From Synechococcus sp. CC9902 (GTDB taxonomy: Bacteria > Cyanobacteriota > Cyanobacteriia > PCC-6307 > Cyanobiaceae), in contig NC_007513.1 of NCBI RefSeq assembly GCF_000012505.1, positions 1,798,001 through 1,862,000 of the forward strand: a DNA stretch of 64,000 bases, in the 5' to 3' direction. The notes under the pieces were generated by a model. The model worked only from the letters and a program-made list of their open reading frames with translations, had not been told where the DNA came from and ran no database searches. Each line of letters starts with the position of its first letter. Positions within the stretch are counted from its first letter, which is position 1. The translations under genes were made by a program, and so were the position numbers. This document shows, piece after piece, positions 15,400 through 28,500 of the stretch.

Positions 15400-16596
15400 A
15401 TGTCTGAGAGATTTGACATTTTGTTTGAAGGAATGCCAGAGGAAAAAGCATTATTGTTATTAACGACAAACCCTGACGATCTTCCCAATCCTGTTGACAA
15501 ATATATGGCGGCAACCAAGCTTGCTGCTTGCCAAAGCGAACGCTCTTTAGAGGGATTGATTGCAGCCGTACAACTCGATCCTGAAAACCTCATCAACAGA
15601 ATCACACGCAGAAAAGCTCTGGAAGCGCTCGGCCGCAGGAAAGACGAGAAAGCGCTACCGAGCTTATTCAGTGCGCTGCGTTTCAATGACGAACCTTCAG
15701 TGATCAACGCGCTTGACTCGATCGCGCAGATCGGATCCCCACTCACCGCAGACCAAAGCGATCAACTCCTTGAGGCACTGCAAAGCAGTGACAACCAAAA
15801 GCGATCGGCGATCCAAGCTCACACTCGGCTCAAGCTTTCAACGGGGGAAAAAGCAATCTCAGCCTTTGAGAACGATGAAAATCCCTTGGTCGCTGGAGCA
15901 GCCCGGGCCTACACCGCCAAAGTTCTTGGGAAGGTTGAATCCCTTGAGCCGCTAGTCAAGCAACTCACTGATCCCGTCGCGGGACGACGACGATCAGCTG
16001 TGATCGACCTTGGCGACGCTGGAGATGCCAGCTTGCTGCGTCATCTGGTCACTTGCCCAGTCTCAATGCCGTTGAGGGCAAAAAGCGCCTTTCAGCTGGT
16101 CGATCCCGAGAAGAGTGGTCTAATCCCTGACGACTACATGGGCCTCCTAGAGCAACTACTACGAGACGACCCTTCCACGCTCGCTTTACAGAACGATTGG
16201 ATTTGTGAGGGGGAAACTATTGAGATCGAAAAGAATCTGCAACATCGCGATGAAGGCAAGCAATACGGCGGTGCACTAAGCCTGATGAGGATGCAGAAGC
16301 AACAACAAATTGATGCGATTGAACAGATTCAGACCAAGCATTGGAGTGATTACGGCGCGAACTACCTCTTGACATCGGTTATTGGACTTCAGAAAGTTGA
16401 TGAACACAGCAATCTGGTCCGGACAGCACTTGCTGAAACACTGCCGCAGTATGCAAAGTCGAGGGTTGCAGCGGCCTGGGCTTGTCTGAGCCTGAACCTC
16501 TCAGACCAAGTCGACTTACTCAGGGAGATCCAGATCGAGAGCAAATGGACACCCCTTAGATGGAGCTGCGAACGGGTACTTCAACAGTTGTCATAA
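15400..16596 (+). CDS. mpeY: Phycoerythrin II alpha-subunit bilin lyase MpeY (or MpeQ allele)
   Basis: A 398-residue E/F-type bilin lyase made of HEAT-like helical repeats, starting MSERFDILFEGM (ATG 15400; ATG 15394 and GTG 15391 are also in frame). The place just before mpeB-mpeA is that of MpeY, which attaches phycoerythrobilin to MpeA Cys83. The allelic MpeQ occupies the same place in blue-light specialists and isomerises the bilin to phycourobilin. I cannot tell the two apart by eye. The closest relative in the window is CpeY (20.7-22.1 kb). About 190 bases separate it from mpeB. Confidence 0.8.
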   Translation: MSERFDILFEGMPEEKALLLLTTNPDDLPNPVDKYMAATKLAACQSERSLEGLIAAVQLDPENLINRITRRKALEALGRRKDEKALPSLFSALRFNDEPSVINALDSIAQIGSPLTADQSDQLLEALQSSDNQKRSAIQAHTRLKLSTGEKAISAFENDENPLVAGAARAYTAKVLGKVESLEPLVKQLTDPVAGRRRSAVIDLGDAGDASLLRHLVTCPVSMPLRAKSAFQLVDPEKSGLIPDDYMGLLEQLLRDDPSTLALQNDWICEGETIEIEKNLQHRDEGKQYGGALSLMRMQKQQQIDAIEQIQTKHWSDYGANYLLTSVIGLQKVDEHSNLVRTALAETLPQYAKSRVAAAWACLSLNLSDQVDLLREIQIESKWTPLRWSCERVLQQLS

Positions 16597-16655
16597 ACGC
16601 AAATTCCCAATCAAGCCAGGACTTCTTGAGTAAAAGCGAGATCATTTCGCTTTAA

Positions 16656-17324
<669 letters not shown>

Positions 17325-17367
17325 GCCACGTCTTTATTAAACGTCCACACCTACTTACTTCCTCAAA

Positions 17368-17865
17368 ATGAAGTCCGTCATCACCACCGTGGTCGGCGCA
17401 GCCGATAGCGCTTCCCGCTTCCCTTCTTCCTCCGACATGGAGTCAGTTCAGGGTTCAATCCAACGTGCTGCTGCACGTTTGGAAGCCGCTGAAAAGCTCT
17501 CCCAGAACTACGACGCCATCGCCCAGCGCGCTGTTGACGCCGTCTACGCCCAGTACCCCAACGGTGCAACTGGCCGTCAGCCACGCCAGTGCGCAACTGA
17601 AGGTAAAGAGAAGTGCAAGCGTGACTTTGTTCACTACCTGCGTCTGATCAACTACTGCTTGGTCACCGGCGGCACCGGCCCCCTGGATGAGCTGGCTATC
17701 AATGGCCAAAAAGAGGTCTACAAGGCGCTCAGCATCGACGCTGGCACCTATGTGGCTGGTTTCTCGCAGATGCGCAACGACGGTTGCGCCCCTCGCGACA
17801 TGAGCCCACAGGCTCTGACCTCCTACAACACCCTGCTTGACTATGTGATCAACTCACTGGGCTGA
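17368..17865 (+). CDS. mpeA: Phycoerythrin II alpha subunit
   Basis: A 165-residue class II phycoerythrin alpha subunit. Three bilin cysteines are visible: Cys75, the extra site that separates MpeA from CpeA, Cys83 ([10 protein letters not shown]) and Cys140 (NDGCAPRDM). Cys83 is the site whose bilin differs between green- and blue-adapted strains. The gene ends with a strong terminator, so mpeBA forms its own highly expressed unit. Confidence 0.97.
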   Translation: MKSVITTVVGAADSASRFPSSSDMESVQGSIQRAAARLEAAEKLSQNYDAIAQRAVDAVYAQYPNGATGRQPRQCATEGKEKCKRDFVHYLRLINYCLVTGGTGPLDELAINGQKEVYKALSIDAGTYVAGFSQMRNDGCAPRDMSPQALTSYNTLLDYVINSLG

Positions 17866-17902
17866 TCATCAGCTTGGTTGTTGTTAAAACACAGCAAACA
17901 AA

Positions 17903-17930
17903 GGGGTGGGCAATGCCCACCCTTTTTTTT
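17903..17930 (+). terminator. Rho-independent terminator of mpeBA
   Basis: An 8-bp G/C-rich stem (17904-17911 with 17915-17922), a 3-base loop and eight T. It lies 38 bases after the mpeA stop. Confidence 0.92.
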
Positions 17931-18101
17931 ACCAGTTGCAAAGCAACAATCAAACATTAAAAGTCTGCACAATTTTATTTAGCCGACAAACAAAGATTGA
18001 ATCTCTAGAGAACGTCACTTTGACCAAAAGGTTTTTACAAGACCTGTAATTCCTTCAGGGAGATGTGACGAACCGTCCACAACATCACCCCCTCACAAAT
18101 C

Positions 18102-18986
18102 ATGCTCGGCACAGAAACCAGCCGGAAGTCTCTCACTTCGGCTACTCGAACCGGACCCGCTGCTTACTCCACAAAAAACAAAGCCGGTAAAAACACATCA
18201 CACAGAACAGTCGCAGGAGTTCGCGCTGAATACAAGCGGCAACACTGTGCATCAATGGGGATTGGGATTGGACCCCGGCTGCACGCCGAATGCCCCTTCG
18301 GATCAGTGTTCGATCAGTACAGTCCCGACAATGCAGAAGCTCTTGAACGAGTGATCGCGGCTGCTTATCGTCAAGTACTTGGGAACCTACACCCCAGAGA
18401 AAGCCAAAGAGAAACGTCACTTGAGGCACGTCTATTGAACGGTGAAATCACAGTTCGTGATTTCATTAATGGATTGGCCAAGTCGGATTTCTATAAGGCT
18501 AATTTCTTTCATGCCGTTGGAGCCCAACGTGGCATCGAACTGAACTTTAAACACCTTCTTGGCAGATCTCCTCTGAACCAAGGAGAAGTTCAGGAGCATA
18601 TCAAACTTCAAGCAGAACAAGGCTTTGATGCTCTGATTGACAAGCTGACCGACTCTGCTGAATACACAGAGGTTTTCGGTTCAGACATCGTTCCTTACGA
18701 AAGAACTCACGATTCTTACGCAGGAATGTTCACACGCTCCTTCAATCTGATGCGGGAACTTGGCGGCACAAAGGTTGCCGTCAGCGACAACGCACAAGGC
18801 CGCAACAGCCGAACCATCAATCCCCTTGCCATTGCAGCACGGGAAAATGTAAAACCTGCCTCCTTCTTCAGCTACGCGGCAATCACTCGGGTTCCTGCCA
18901 AACTTCCTCAACAGAAGTACACAGGGCACAACACTCCGAAGATGACGGATTACGTACCTTTCCGCCCATTTGGTTGTCACTTCTGA
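18102..18986 (+). CDS. mpeC: Phycoerythrin II-associated linker MpeC (gamma subunit)
   Basis: A 294-residue linker, the phycoerythrin II gamma subunit. Cys49 in the context RQHCASMGIGIGPR is the published phycourobilin attachment residue of MpeC. The linker domain covers about residues 75-210, with GIELNFKHLLGRSPLNQ. There is no C-terminal CpcD domain. A 236-base gap after mpeA with the mpeBA terminator means mpeC has its own promoter. It ends in its own terminator. Confidence 0.95.
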   Translation: MLGTETSRKSLTSATRTGPAAYSTKNKAGKNTSHRTVAGVRAEYKRQHCASMGIGIGPRLHAECPFGSVFDQYSPDNAEALERVIAAAYRQVLGNLHPRESQRETSLEARLLNGEITVRDFINGLAKSDFYKANFFHAVGAQRGIELNFKHLLGRSPLNQGEVQEHIKLQAEQGFDALIDKLTDSAEYTEVFGSDIVPYERTHDSYAGMFTRSFNLMRELGGTKVAVSDNAQGRNSRTINPLAIAARENVKPASFFSYAAITRVPAKLPQQKYTGHNTPKMTDYVPFRPFGCHF

Positions 18987-19023
18987 TCTGTTAAAGGTCA
19001 AGAGAAAGCAATCACACACCCTC

Positions 19024-19053
19024 AACCCTTCCATTTAAATGGAAGGGTTTTTT
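19024..19053 (+). terminator. Rho-independent terminator of mpeC
   Basis: A 12-bp stem (19024-19035 with 19038-19049) that is close to a perfect palindrome, followed by T. It starts 37 bases after the mpeC stop. Confidence 0.9.
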
Positions 19054-19134
19054 ATGGACGTCGTTCATTACAACAAAAGAGTTCGGCCTTAAAATGATGA
19101 ACTAGATTGAGTCAGAACGCCAATCAAGGGGACT

Positions 19135-20031
19135 GTGGCCGCAGAAGCATCTAGTCATCCAATCAATGCGGTAGAGCAACTTACAGAGCAAGAAGCGTAC
19201 GAACTAGCCGAAGAGTTAAAACTGAAACTCGCAGAGCAGATAGTACCAAGTTCAGATCAAGAATCAATCCAAAAGATGGTGGCTGGGCTCGGGGATCCAC
19301 GAGGTGCTCTCCGCCTCACCTTTGCACAAAGTCTTGGGAATATCGGGGCAGCAGCTATTCCCTTACTTTGCGATTCCCTAAAGAACAGCCCCAATATTTT
19401 AATCCGACGCGCATCTGCAAAAACACTGAATATTATTGGCAGTAAAGTAGCATTGCCAAATCTAATTGAAGCATTTCGAACAGATGACGACCCTGTCGTA
19501 CAAGGCTCATCAGCTGGCGCAATGGCAACTATTGGGGAACCTGCGATTGAACCACTACTAGAAATACTGACTGATAACAAGTGCAGCGCATTTCAGGTTG
19601 GCCTGATTAACCTTGCCTTGAGCTTTGCCGGATCAAAAGCTCCTAATGCATTCAACCAAGCCGCCCAATCAAATAATCCTGAGATAAGAATAGCGGCCCT
19701 TACAGCACTGGCCGAACAAGTGCATTCAGGCACGAATGATCATGCCAAAGAACTACTAATTCGAGCCTTAAATGATGACGCAAGTGAGGTACGTGCTGAG
19801 GCTGCAACAATTACTGGGAAGACTCTGGAGCTCGAGGAAATAATTAATGAACTCTGCAGGCTACTGAAAGACGAAGACAGTCAAGTAAGAATTAACACAG
19901 CCTTAGCCTTAATGAAAACAGAGGCAGTATCTTCGATTAGCAACTTACATGAAGCCCTTTCTTTAGAGGGCAATGATCAAGCCAAGTCAGTGATCAAAGT
20001 TGCAATCAATCAACTCGAAAAGATTGGATAG
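19135..20031 (+). CDS. mpeU: HEAT-repeat bilin lyase, probably MpeU
   Basis: A 298-residue E/F-type lyase with GTG start. After an N-terminal helical lead it has [19 protein letters not shown], which also occurs in the 22,954-23,883 gene, then HEAT-like repeats. The place after mpeC and the likeness to known lyase-isomerases suggest MpeU, needed for phycourobilin on phycoerythrin in blue light. Its paralogue at 22.95 kb is the other candidate for this name. It converges on cpeZ with a 6-base gap and no clear terminator between. Confidence 0.6.
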   Translation: MAAEASSHPINAVEQLTEQEAYELAEELKLKLAEQIVPSSDQESIQKMVAGLGDPRGALRLTFAQSLGNIGAAAIPLLCDSLKNSPNILIRRASAKTLNIIGSKVALPNLIEAFRTDDDPVVQGSSAGAMATIGEPAIEPLLEILTDNKCSAFQVGLINLALSFAGSKAPNAFNQAAQSNNPEIRIAALTALAEQVHSGTNDHAKELLIRALNDDASEVRAEAATITGKTLELEEIINELCRLLKDEDSQVRINTALALMKTEAVSSISNLHEALSLEGNDQAKSVIKVAINQLEKIG

Positions 20032-20037
20032 CAAGAA

Positions 20038-20667
20038 TTAAGCTAAATTGAGACTCTCTCGCCTTGCAAGACTAGCCTGTGCAACTTCTCGAATAAGTGG
20101 ATCTTTTGATTCATCGAGTGCCAACTTCTCTAAACATTCAGATACTAGAGGGGAATCGAGCTCCGCCAAAGCCATGGCAGCACCCTGCACATGTGCAATA
20201 TTTGAGCGATCACAAGCTTGCACTAGTAGAGGTACTACACGATTTTTTTCCAAATCATTTTTAGACAAATATCCAAGGGTCATCAATGCTGACTGAGCTA
20301 CAACTGGACTAGAGTCATCCAACGCTTTTTCTAACATTGGAATTACATCTGATGGGAAAGCAATTTCAGGGTAATTAACGGAAATTTGAACGAGCGCTTT
20401 AATACAACATGCTCTTATCGTTCCATTATCAGACGATTTGAAGAGTTGGATTAAATCAGGCAGCGTGCAATGACCAAGCGTGCCAAGACCCTTTACAGCA
20501 GTGCGATACACCGCTGGGTCAGGATCATGCAAAAGAGTGAAGAGATAGGGCATCGCCAGCTCTTGATAGTTCTCGGCCATCAAGACACATGCTTCATCTT
20601 TTATATTCGGATTTGGATGCTTAAGATCTTGAACTAGAGAATCAAAGGATCGTGATGAAGAGCTCAT
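20038..20667 (-). CDS. cpeZ: Bilin lyase accessory subunit CpeZ
   Basis: A 209-residue protein of HEAT-like repeats (for example DPDPAVYRTAVKGLGTLG and SSPVVAQSALMTLGYLS). CpeZ helps CpeY attach phycoerythrobilin to phycoerythrin alpha-Cys82 and acts as a chaperone for other lyases. It follows cpeY on the reverse strand with 68 bases between, so the pair is a likely operon. The length matches the roughly 205-residue family. Confidence 0.88.
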   Translation of the reverse strand: MSSSSRSFDSLVQDLKHPNPNIKDEACVLMAENYQELAMPYLFTLLHDPDPAVYRTAVKGLGTLGHCTLPDLIQLFKSSDNGTIRACCIKALVQISVNYPEIAFPSDVIPMLEKALDDSSPVVAQSALMTLGYLSKNDLEKNRVVPLLVQACDRSNIAHVQGAAMALAELDSPLVSECLEKLALDESKDPLIREVAQASLARRESLNLA

Positions 20668-20735
20668 ATCTTCAGCTATTTAAGTTATTTAGACTTTAGC
20701 AGCATGCATCATGGCCATGCCTCACGCCTACCTCA

Positions 20736-22061
20736 TCAGTCAGTTGAGTTAGCCAACGATTTGGCAGCTCGAGCCCGAACAAACGGATCAGAGTCTTCAA
20801 TAAAACGATTAAAAATCTCTTCTTTCACAACTTTATCAACACCAGAAATCCTATCAACACACATTACAGTCGCATAACGGCAATCCCAGGGTGGATCTAA
20901 CTTCTCATCAAGAAAATGAGGGAAGGAATCGATGAATAGATCAGGGCAAAGATTCTGAAAAGCCTGAATCGCAGCAGCACGACTTTTCCGAAATTGGGGC
21001 CTACGGTTAGCTATAGATTCCTTGACGATCTTAAGAACATGATCAAAGACTGGTTGTGGCCAATCTGAACGTGATCCCAACAAGTGCATAAAAAAATAAT
21101 GGGCTCCATAATCATTATGAGCTTCGCGCTCCCACGATTCCTCAATGAGTGGCCATAGATCCTCGGAAGGGCATTCACGCAATCCCATCAAAGCCAAATA
21201 ACAACGACTGAAGTCTGTATTAAACAAATCATTCAGCAGGAAATCACAACCAGGCATCTGATCATACTTATGTACAATATTAATACAAGAGGGATCATCT
21301 ACTAAAATACTATCAACCAAAGACAAAGTTGATGCATCTAAAAATTCCGAATCTGTATGACCTAACATTTTGCGAAAAGCTCGCATGCGAAATGCTGGAG
21401 AGATTGGCGCCGAAGCGATCGAAGCGAGAAAGCCTGAGGCACCTATATCAATCAGATCTTGGACAGCACATTGACGATCCATCTGATTAGGGAGAGTCAA
21501 CTGTTCGACAATCTTAAAAACATTTGATTCATCATTCGCAAGTTGTACAATTGAAGCAATTGCGGCTCCACGAACTCCTGGAATTTCAGATTCTTGAAGA
21601 GCATTTATTACATCGAGTGCACACACAACTTTCAAGCCTGTAAGGCATTGAATTAAAACACGTTGATTTTGTTTTTCGTCTGCAAGAAGGGTAAGCAACT
21701 GAGCAATTAAAGCAGGATCATCACAATTCAGCTGCTGAAGAGCCCAAACAGAGTTTTCAACCAAATAAATATCGTCAGACCACAGGCAATGCCCTATCGC
21801 TGACATAGCAGAAGAGCAGCCAAGACGTGCTAGAACTTCTACACTTTTTCGCTTCGCAATTCTCACAGCCTGCTCCTCAGAAGTATGGCGAAGCACGGCC
21901 ATAAGAGCCAACTCTGTGCGACTCCCAGGGCAATTAATTAAGTGAGATGCGGCTGTATATAGATCGCTCTGCGACTCAAGCTGTTCGATTGGAGTAGCTA
22001 AAATCTGAAGTGCATGATTACACGTGAGCTCAGGATGAATATTGTCAAAACGACCAACCAT
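20736..22061 (-). CDS. cpeY: Phycoerythrin alpha-Cys82 bilin lyase CpeY
   Basis: A 441-residue E/F-type lyase (ATG at 22061; a TTG lies one codon earlier). The start MVGRFDNIHPELTCNHALQI is close to the CpeY family, and HEAT-like repeats run through the protein. CpeY with CpeZ attaches phycoerythrobilin to CpeA Cys82. It is divergent from the small CpcD-domain gene with a 136-base AT-rich gap. A late motif NDYGAHYFFMHLLGSRSDW parallels SDYGANYLLTSV of MpeY, showing shared descent. Confidence 0.9.
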   Translation of the reverse strand: MVGRFDNIHPELTCNHALQILATPIEQLESQSDLYTAASHLINCPGSRTELALMAVLRHTSEEQAVRIAKRKSVEVLARLGCSSAMSAIGHCLWSDDIYLVENSVWALQQLNCDDPALIAQLLTLLADEKQNQRVLIQCLTGLKVVCALDVINALQESEIPGVRGAAIASIVQLANDESNVFKIVEQLTLPNQMDRQCAVQDLIDIGASGFLASIASAPISPAFRMRAFRKMLGHTDSEFLDASTLSLVDSILVDDPSCINIVHKYDQMPGCDFLLNDLFNTDFSRCYLALMGLRECPSEDLWPLIEESWEREAHNDYGAHYFFMHLLGSRSDWPQPVFDHVLKIVKESIANRRPQFRKSRAAAIQAFQNLCPDLFIDSFPHFLDEKLDPPWDCRYATVMCVDRISGVDKVVKEEIFNRFIEDSDPFVRARAAKSLANSTD

Positions 22062-22197
22062 CAAGATATAAGCTTATGTATGAATTTACTCAATCATAGC
22101 AAAATAAAGCTTTAGCAATCGCAAGGTGATTAATAAAGGTAACACTTTCTGTCTGCCACCAAATAAGCCATAAAATTATCAAAATTCAATCTGGAAG

Positions 22198-22473
22198 ATG
22201 GGACCTTTTTCCGGGACACAGTTTACCGTTCAAGTCAGTGCTTTGAACCGGTCAAGACCATCATTAGCAACACATTTCAAAGTTCCTTTTAACAATCTCA
22301 GTAGTGGCATGCGAGTGATGCATCGCACTGGTTTTCGCATTAACAGTGTTTCGACAGCCACCCAACTTGCGGCTCCTGAGGTAAAAGAGTCAAAAAAAGT
22401 TCAACCTGCTCAACAAAAAAGAGAATCAAGCAAAAAACCCGCATCTCGCCGTCGTCAACGCAAGAACTCTTGA
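22198..22473 (+). CDS. Free CpcD-domain protein with basic tail (possible rod-cap linker)
   Basis: A 91-residue protein. Residues about 8-52 fit the CpcD linker domain: GTQFTVQVSALNRSRPSL, then FKVPFNNLSSGMRVMHRTG, then FRINSVS. The C-terminal about 30 residues are strongly basic (QKRESSKKPASRRRQRKNS). In phycocyanin systems a stand-alone CpcD caps the outer end of the rod; here the neighbours (cpeY, cpeF, cpeBA) suggest a phycoerythrin rod. The basic tail is not a feature of classic CpcD. It could cap rods, or compete with CpeC and MpeD for discs. Confidence 0.7.
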   Translation: MGPFSGTQFTVQVSALNRSRPSLATHFKVPFNNLSSGMRVMHRTGFRINSVSTATQLAAPEVKESKKVQPAQQKRESSKKPASRRRQRKNS

Positions 22474-22483
22474 TGCCGAAGAT

Positions 22484-22909
22484 TTAGTATTTCACCTCAA
22501 ACACTGCATCAGAAGGACGTCCACCTTTTAAGGCATTCCAATTAATACTCTCTAAAAACGCATCGGGATCACCACATTCAACGACATCAACACCCCAACT
22601 GCCAGCCACAAGTGGTGATCCAGGACTGCCCTCTGTATCTTTCCTTCCCCCCAAAGCCAACCAATGATGCTCGGTGGAATGACCTTGGTTTAAACGATAT
22701 TGCTTCCACGCCTTCACGAGTTCATTCGCCATTTCATCCGCTGACAAAGCAGATTCGATTCTCACCAACCAATGTGGATGACTCAAAGCATCCGCTTTCG
22801 TGATCAAGCTGGAGCTACCTAAAAGGCCTTGCGCCAAATCCTCAGCAGAAATCGAGGGAACAACAGCTGACTCAAGCTGGAGATTGTGAGAGAGGACAAA
22901 AATTGTCAT
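22484..22909 (-). CDS. Hypothetical protein in phycoerythrin cluster
   Basis: A 141-residue soluble protein (MTIFVLSHNLQ...). It has the look of a compact alpha/beta fold, with HWLVRIESALSADEMANELV and a tryptophan-rich middle. No family is recognised and there is no signal peptide. It lies antisense between the CpcD-domain gene and cpeF, converging on the former with 10 bases between stops. The function is unknown. Confidence 0.6.
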   Translation of the reverse strand: MTIFVLSHNLQLESAVVPSISAEDLAQGLLGSSSLITKADALSHPHWLVRIESALSADEMANELVKAWKQYRLNQGHSTEHHWLALGGRKDTEGSPGSPLVAGSWGVDVVECGDPDAFLESINWNALKGGRPSDAVFEVKY

Positions 22910-22953
22910 GGCTAACGACTAAGGTCTGTGAAGGTAGAACAACTTGATCAAAA

Positions 22954-23883
22954 GTGGCAATAGAGCCAACCCTGAATTCGAAACAAGAGCTTGAAACTCA
23001 AATGGAGTCCGAAATACCGAATGGTGAACTGCTGAGTGAAGATGAGGCACTGGATTTAGCGTCTCATCTCAAAGAGAAATTGAAAGCGGGATTGGCGATC
23101 GAGTCAGATCCAAATTCAATTTCGTTGATGGTAGCTGGACTCGGTGATCCACGAGGTCTACTACGCCTTCGGTTTGCAGACAGCCTTGGCTCGATTGGGA
23201 AGGTCGCTGTCCCTGCTCTATGCCAGGCGATGAGAAAGAGTGACCAAGTCACCGTCAGAAGAGCCGCAGCAAAGACGCTGACATTAATTGCAGATCCATC
23301 AAGCTTGCCAGACCTTGTTGCGGCTCTTCTCTCAGATCCTGATTCCGTTGTTCAAGGATCCGCTATGGGAGCAATGGCTGCTATTGGAGCAGAAGCGGTA
23401 GGAGAAATCCTAGCAATATTGGAAAATCCTGAAAGCTCAGAGATGCAAATAGGGCTGGCAAATTGGGCTCTGGCATTTATTGGAGATCGCGCCCCTGATA
23501 CACTTCGCGAGGCTGCATGTTCAGACAATAATCGTATTCGCAAAGCCGCAATTTCGGCCCTTGGAAGTCAAATACAATCCCTCGATGACGATCAAGCAAA
23601 GGAATTACTCACCAATGCATTGGGCGACCCTTGTTCAGAAATTCGTTCTGAAGCGGCAACTTTATTAGGCAAACTCGAAGATTCTGAATGGGCCGAACCA
23701 CTACTTATTCCAGCCTTATCCGACCCTGACAATTGGGTTCGAAAAAATAGTGCTCTGGCGCTAATGAAGTTAGGCGCTATTAATTCGATTCCACACCTAA
23801 AGGGCCGGATCGCAATTGAAAACGATCAAATTATTCGCAACGTACTAGATCTTTCGATCAACCAGTTGGAAAAAATGAAGTAG
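22954..23883 (+). CDS. cpeF: HEAT-repeat bilin lyase CpeF/MpeV (doubly linked beta-subunit bilin)
   Basis: A 309-residue E/F-type lyase with GTG start. Motifs [17 protein letters not shown] and [15 protein letters not shown] pair it with the 19.1-20.0 kb gene. CpeF in Fremyella, and its marine counterpart MpeV, attach the doubly linked bilin at beta-Cys50/Cys61 of phycoerythrin; the neighbouring cpeB has both cysteines. It converges on cpeA over a shared hairpin. The names mpeV and mpeU could be swapped between this gene and its paralogue. Confidence 0.7.
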   Translation: MAIEPTLNSKQELETQMESEIPNGELLSEDEALDLASHLKEKLKAGLAIESDPNSISLMVAGLGDPRGLLRLRFADSLGSIGKVAVPALCQAMRKSDQVTVRRAAAKTLTLIADPSSLPDLVAALLSDPDSVVQGSAMGAMAAIGAEAVGEILAILENPESSEMQIGLANWALAFIGDRAPDTLREAACSDNNRIRKAAISALGSQIQSLDDDQAKELLTNALGDPCSEIRSEAATLLGKLEDSEWAEPLLIPALSDPDNWVRKNSALALMKLGAINSIPHLKGRIAIENDQIIRNVLDLSINQLEKMK

Positions 23884-23900
23884 AGCTAAAAAATAAGGTC

Positions 23901-23929
23901 AAAAAAAATGGGGTGCTCACGCACCCCAT
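23901..23929 (-). terminator. Rho-independent terminator of cpeBA
   Basis: A 9-bp stem (23908-23916 with 23921-23929) with a 4-base loop. Eight A precede it on the forward strand, so it reads as hairpin plus T-run on the reverse strand, 25 bases past the cpeA stop. Confidence 0.9.
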
Positions 23930-23954
23930 AACGACGATTCGATGTGATATTGGC

Positions 23955-24461
<507 letters not shown>

Positions 24462-24502
24462 TTAAGAGGGAGAGTGTCTAAGAAGAAGGCGAGAAAGACC
24501 GT

Positions 24503-25427
<925 letters not shown>

Positions 25428-25657
25428 ATGACGGATCAAGCTGATCAGGCACCATCAGTAGAAGAATTGCAGGAGTCAATTGATGAACTTTCTGCTTACC
25501 GAGAGCGTCTTTATAACGATGTGATCGGCTTAGGCAAAAAGCTTCGATTATCCCAAAAGAAAATCGATGCAACGGTTAATGAGCATCCGGAATTAACGCG
25601 GATTGATGAGATCCTCAATCAACTCAAGCATCAGCGCGACAACCAGGCTCTGAGCTC

Positions 25658-25661
<4 letters not shown>
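25428..25661 (+). CDS. Small coiled-coil-like hypothetical protein, first gene of the pebAB operon
   Basis: A 77-residue, mostly helical and charged protein (VEELQESIDELSAYRERLYND...). The heptad-like spacing suggests a coiled coil. It overlaps the next gene by 4 bases (ATGA), so it is translated with the S-type lyase. No family is recognised. Position suggests an accessory role in bilin synthesis or attachment. Confidence 0.65.
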
Positions 25662-27755
<2,094 letters not shown>

Positions 27756-27895
27756 TCCTTGGTGGATCACGGAAGGCCCGCAAAATCCCTGTCTCAGAGA
27801 GGGGGTTAAGCATTATGAACAGCAGTCGAAAGGCCCCAGTCCACTTCGAGAGAATGTTGAGAGACCCAGCAGGGACCTTCTCAAGATGTCCTTCT

Positions 27896-27910
27896 GGTAT
27901 CTGTGATACC
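27896..27910 (+). promoter_or_regulatory. Hairpin in the rpcB leader
   Basis: A perfect 6-bp stem GGTATC/GATACC with a 3-base loop, about 30 bases before the rpcB ATG and about 20 bases before the AAGAGGAG ribosome-binding site. The 184-base leader after pebB also holds other imperfect repeats. A role in mRNA stability or translation of the abundant antenna transcript is possible. Confidence 0.45.
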
Positions 27911-27939
27911 CACTTAGACGCAGCCAAGAGGAGTTCAAA

Positions 27940-28458
27940 ATGTTCGACGCCTTCACCAAGGTTGTCGCCCAGGCAGACGCCCGGGGACAGTTCATCAGCA
28001 CCAGCGAGATTGATGCTCTCGCCGCCGTCGTCTCCGACAGCAACAAGCGTTTGGACGCTGTGAGCCGGATCTCCAGCAACGCTTCGACCATCGTTGCGAA
28101 TGCTGCCCGTCAGCTGTTTGCTCAACAGCCTGCGCTGATCGCTCCAGGTGGCAACGCTTACACCTCCCGTCGGATGGCTGCTTGCCTGCGCGACATGGAA
28201 ATCATCCTCCGCTACGTCACTTACTCAGTGTTCACTGGCGATGCTTCCGTCATGGAAGACCGCTGCCTGAATGGCCTGCGCGAGACCTACCTGGCACTCG
28301 GAACTCCTGGCGCATCCGTCGCATCAGGCGTAAATCTGATGAAAGACGCTGCTCTCGACATGGTGAATGACCGCAGTGGCATCACCGCTGGAGACTGCGC
28401 ATCACTCAGCAGCGAAATCGGCGTTTACTTCGACCGTGCCGCCGCTTCCGTCGCCTGA
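27940..28458 (+). CDS. rpcB: Phycocyanin beta subunit (R-phycocyanin)
   Basis: A 172-residue phycocyanin beta subunit with Cys82 ([11 protein letters not shown]), Cys153 (TAGDCASL) and Asn72, the normally methylated residue, in PGGNAY. It forms the rod base next to the core. rpcA follows after 42 bases. The symbol cpcB would be used in strains with only phycocyanobilin; rpc is chosen because the rod carries phycoerythrins and rpcE/rpcF follow. Confidence 0.95.
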   Translation: MFDAFTKVVAQADARGQFISTSEIDALAAVVSDSNKRLDAVSRISSNASTIVANAARQLFAQQPALIAPGGNAYTSRRMAACLRDMEIILRYVTYSVFTGDASVMEDRCLNGLRETYLALGTPGASVASGVNLMKDAALDMVNDRSGITAGDCASLSSEIGVYFDRAAASVA

Positions 28459-28500
28459 TCAGGGCACAAGTTTTTCGTCTAAATCTTCTAACTCCCCACC

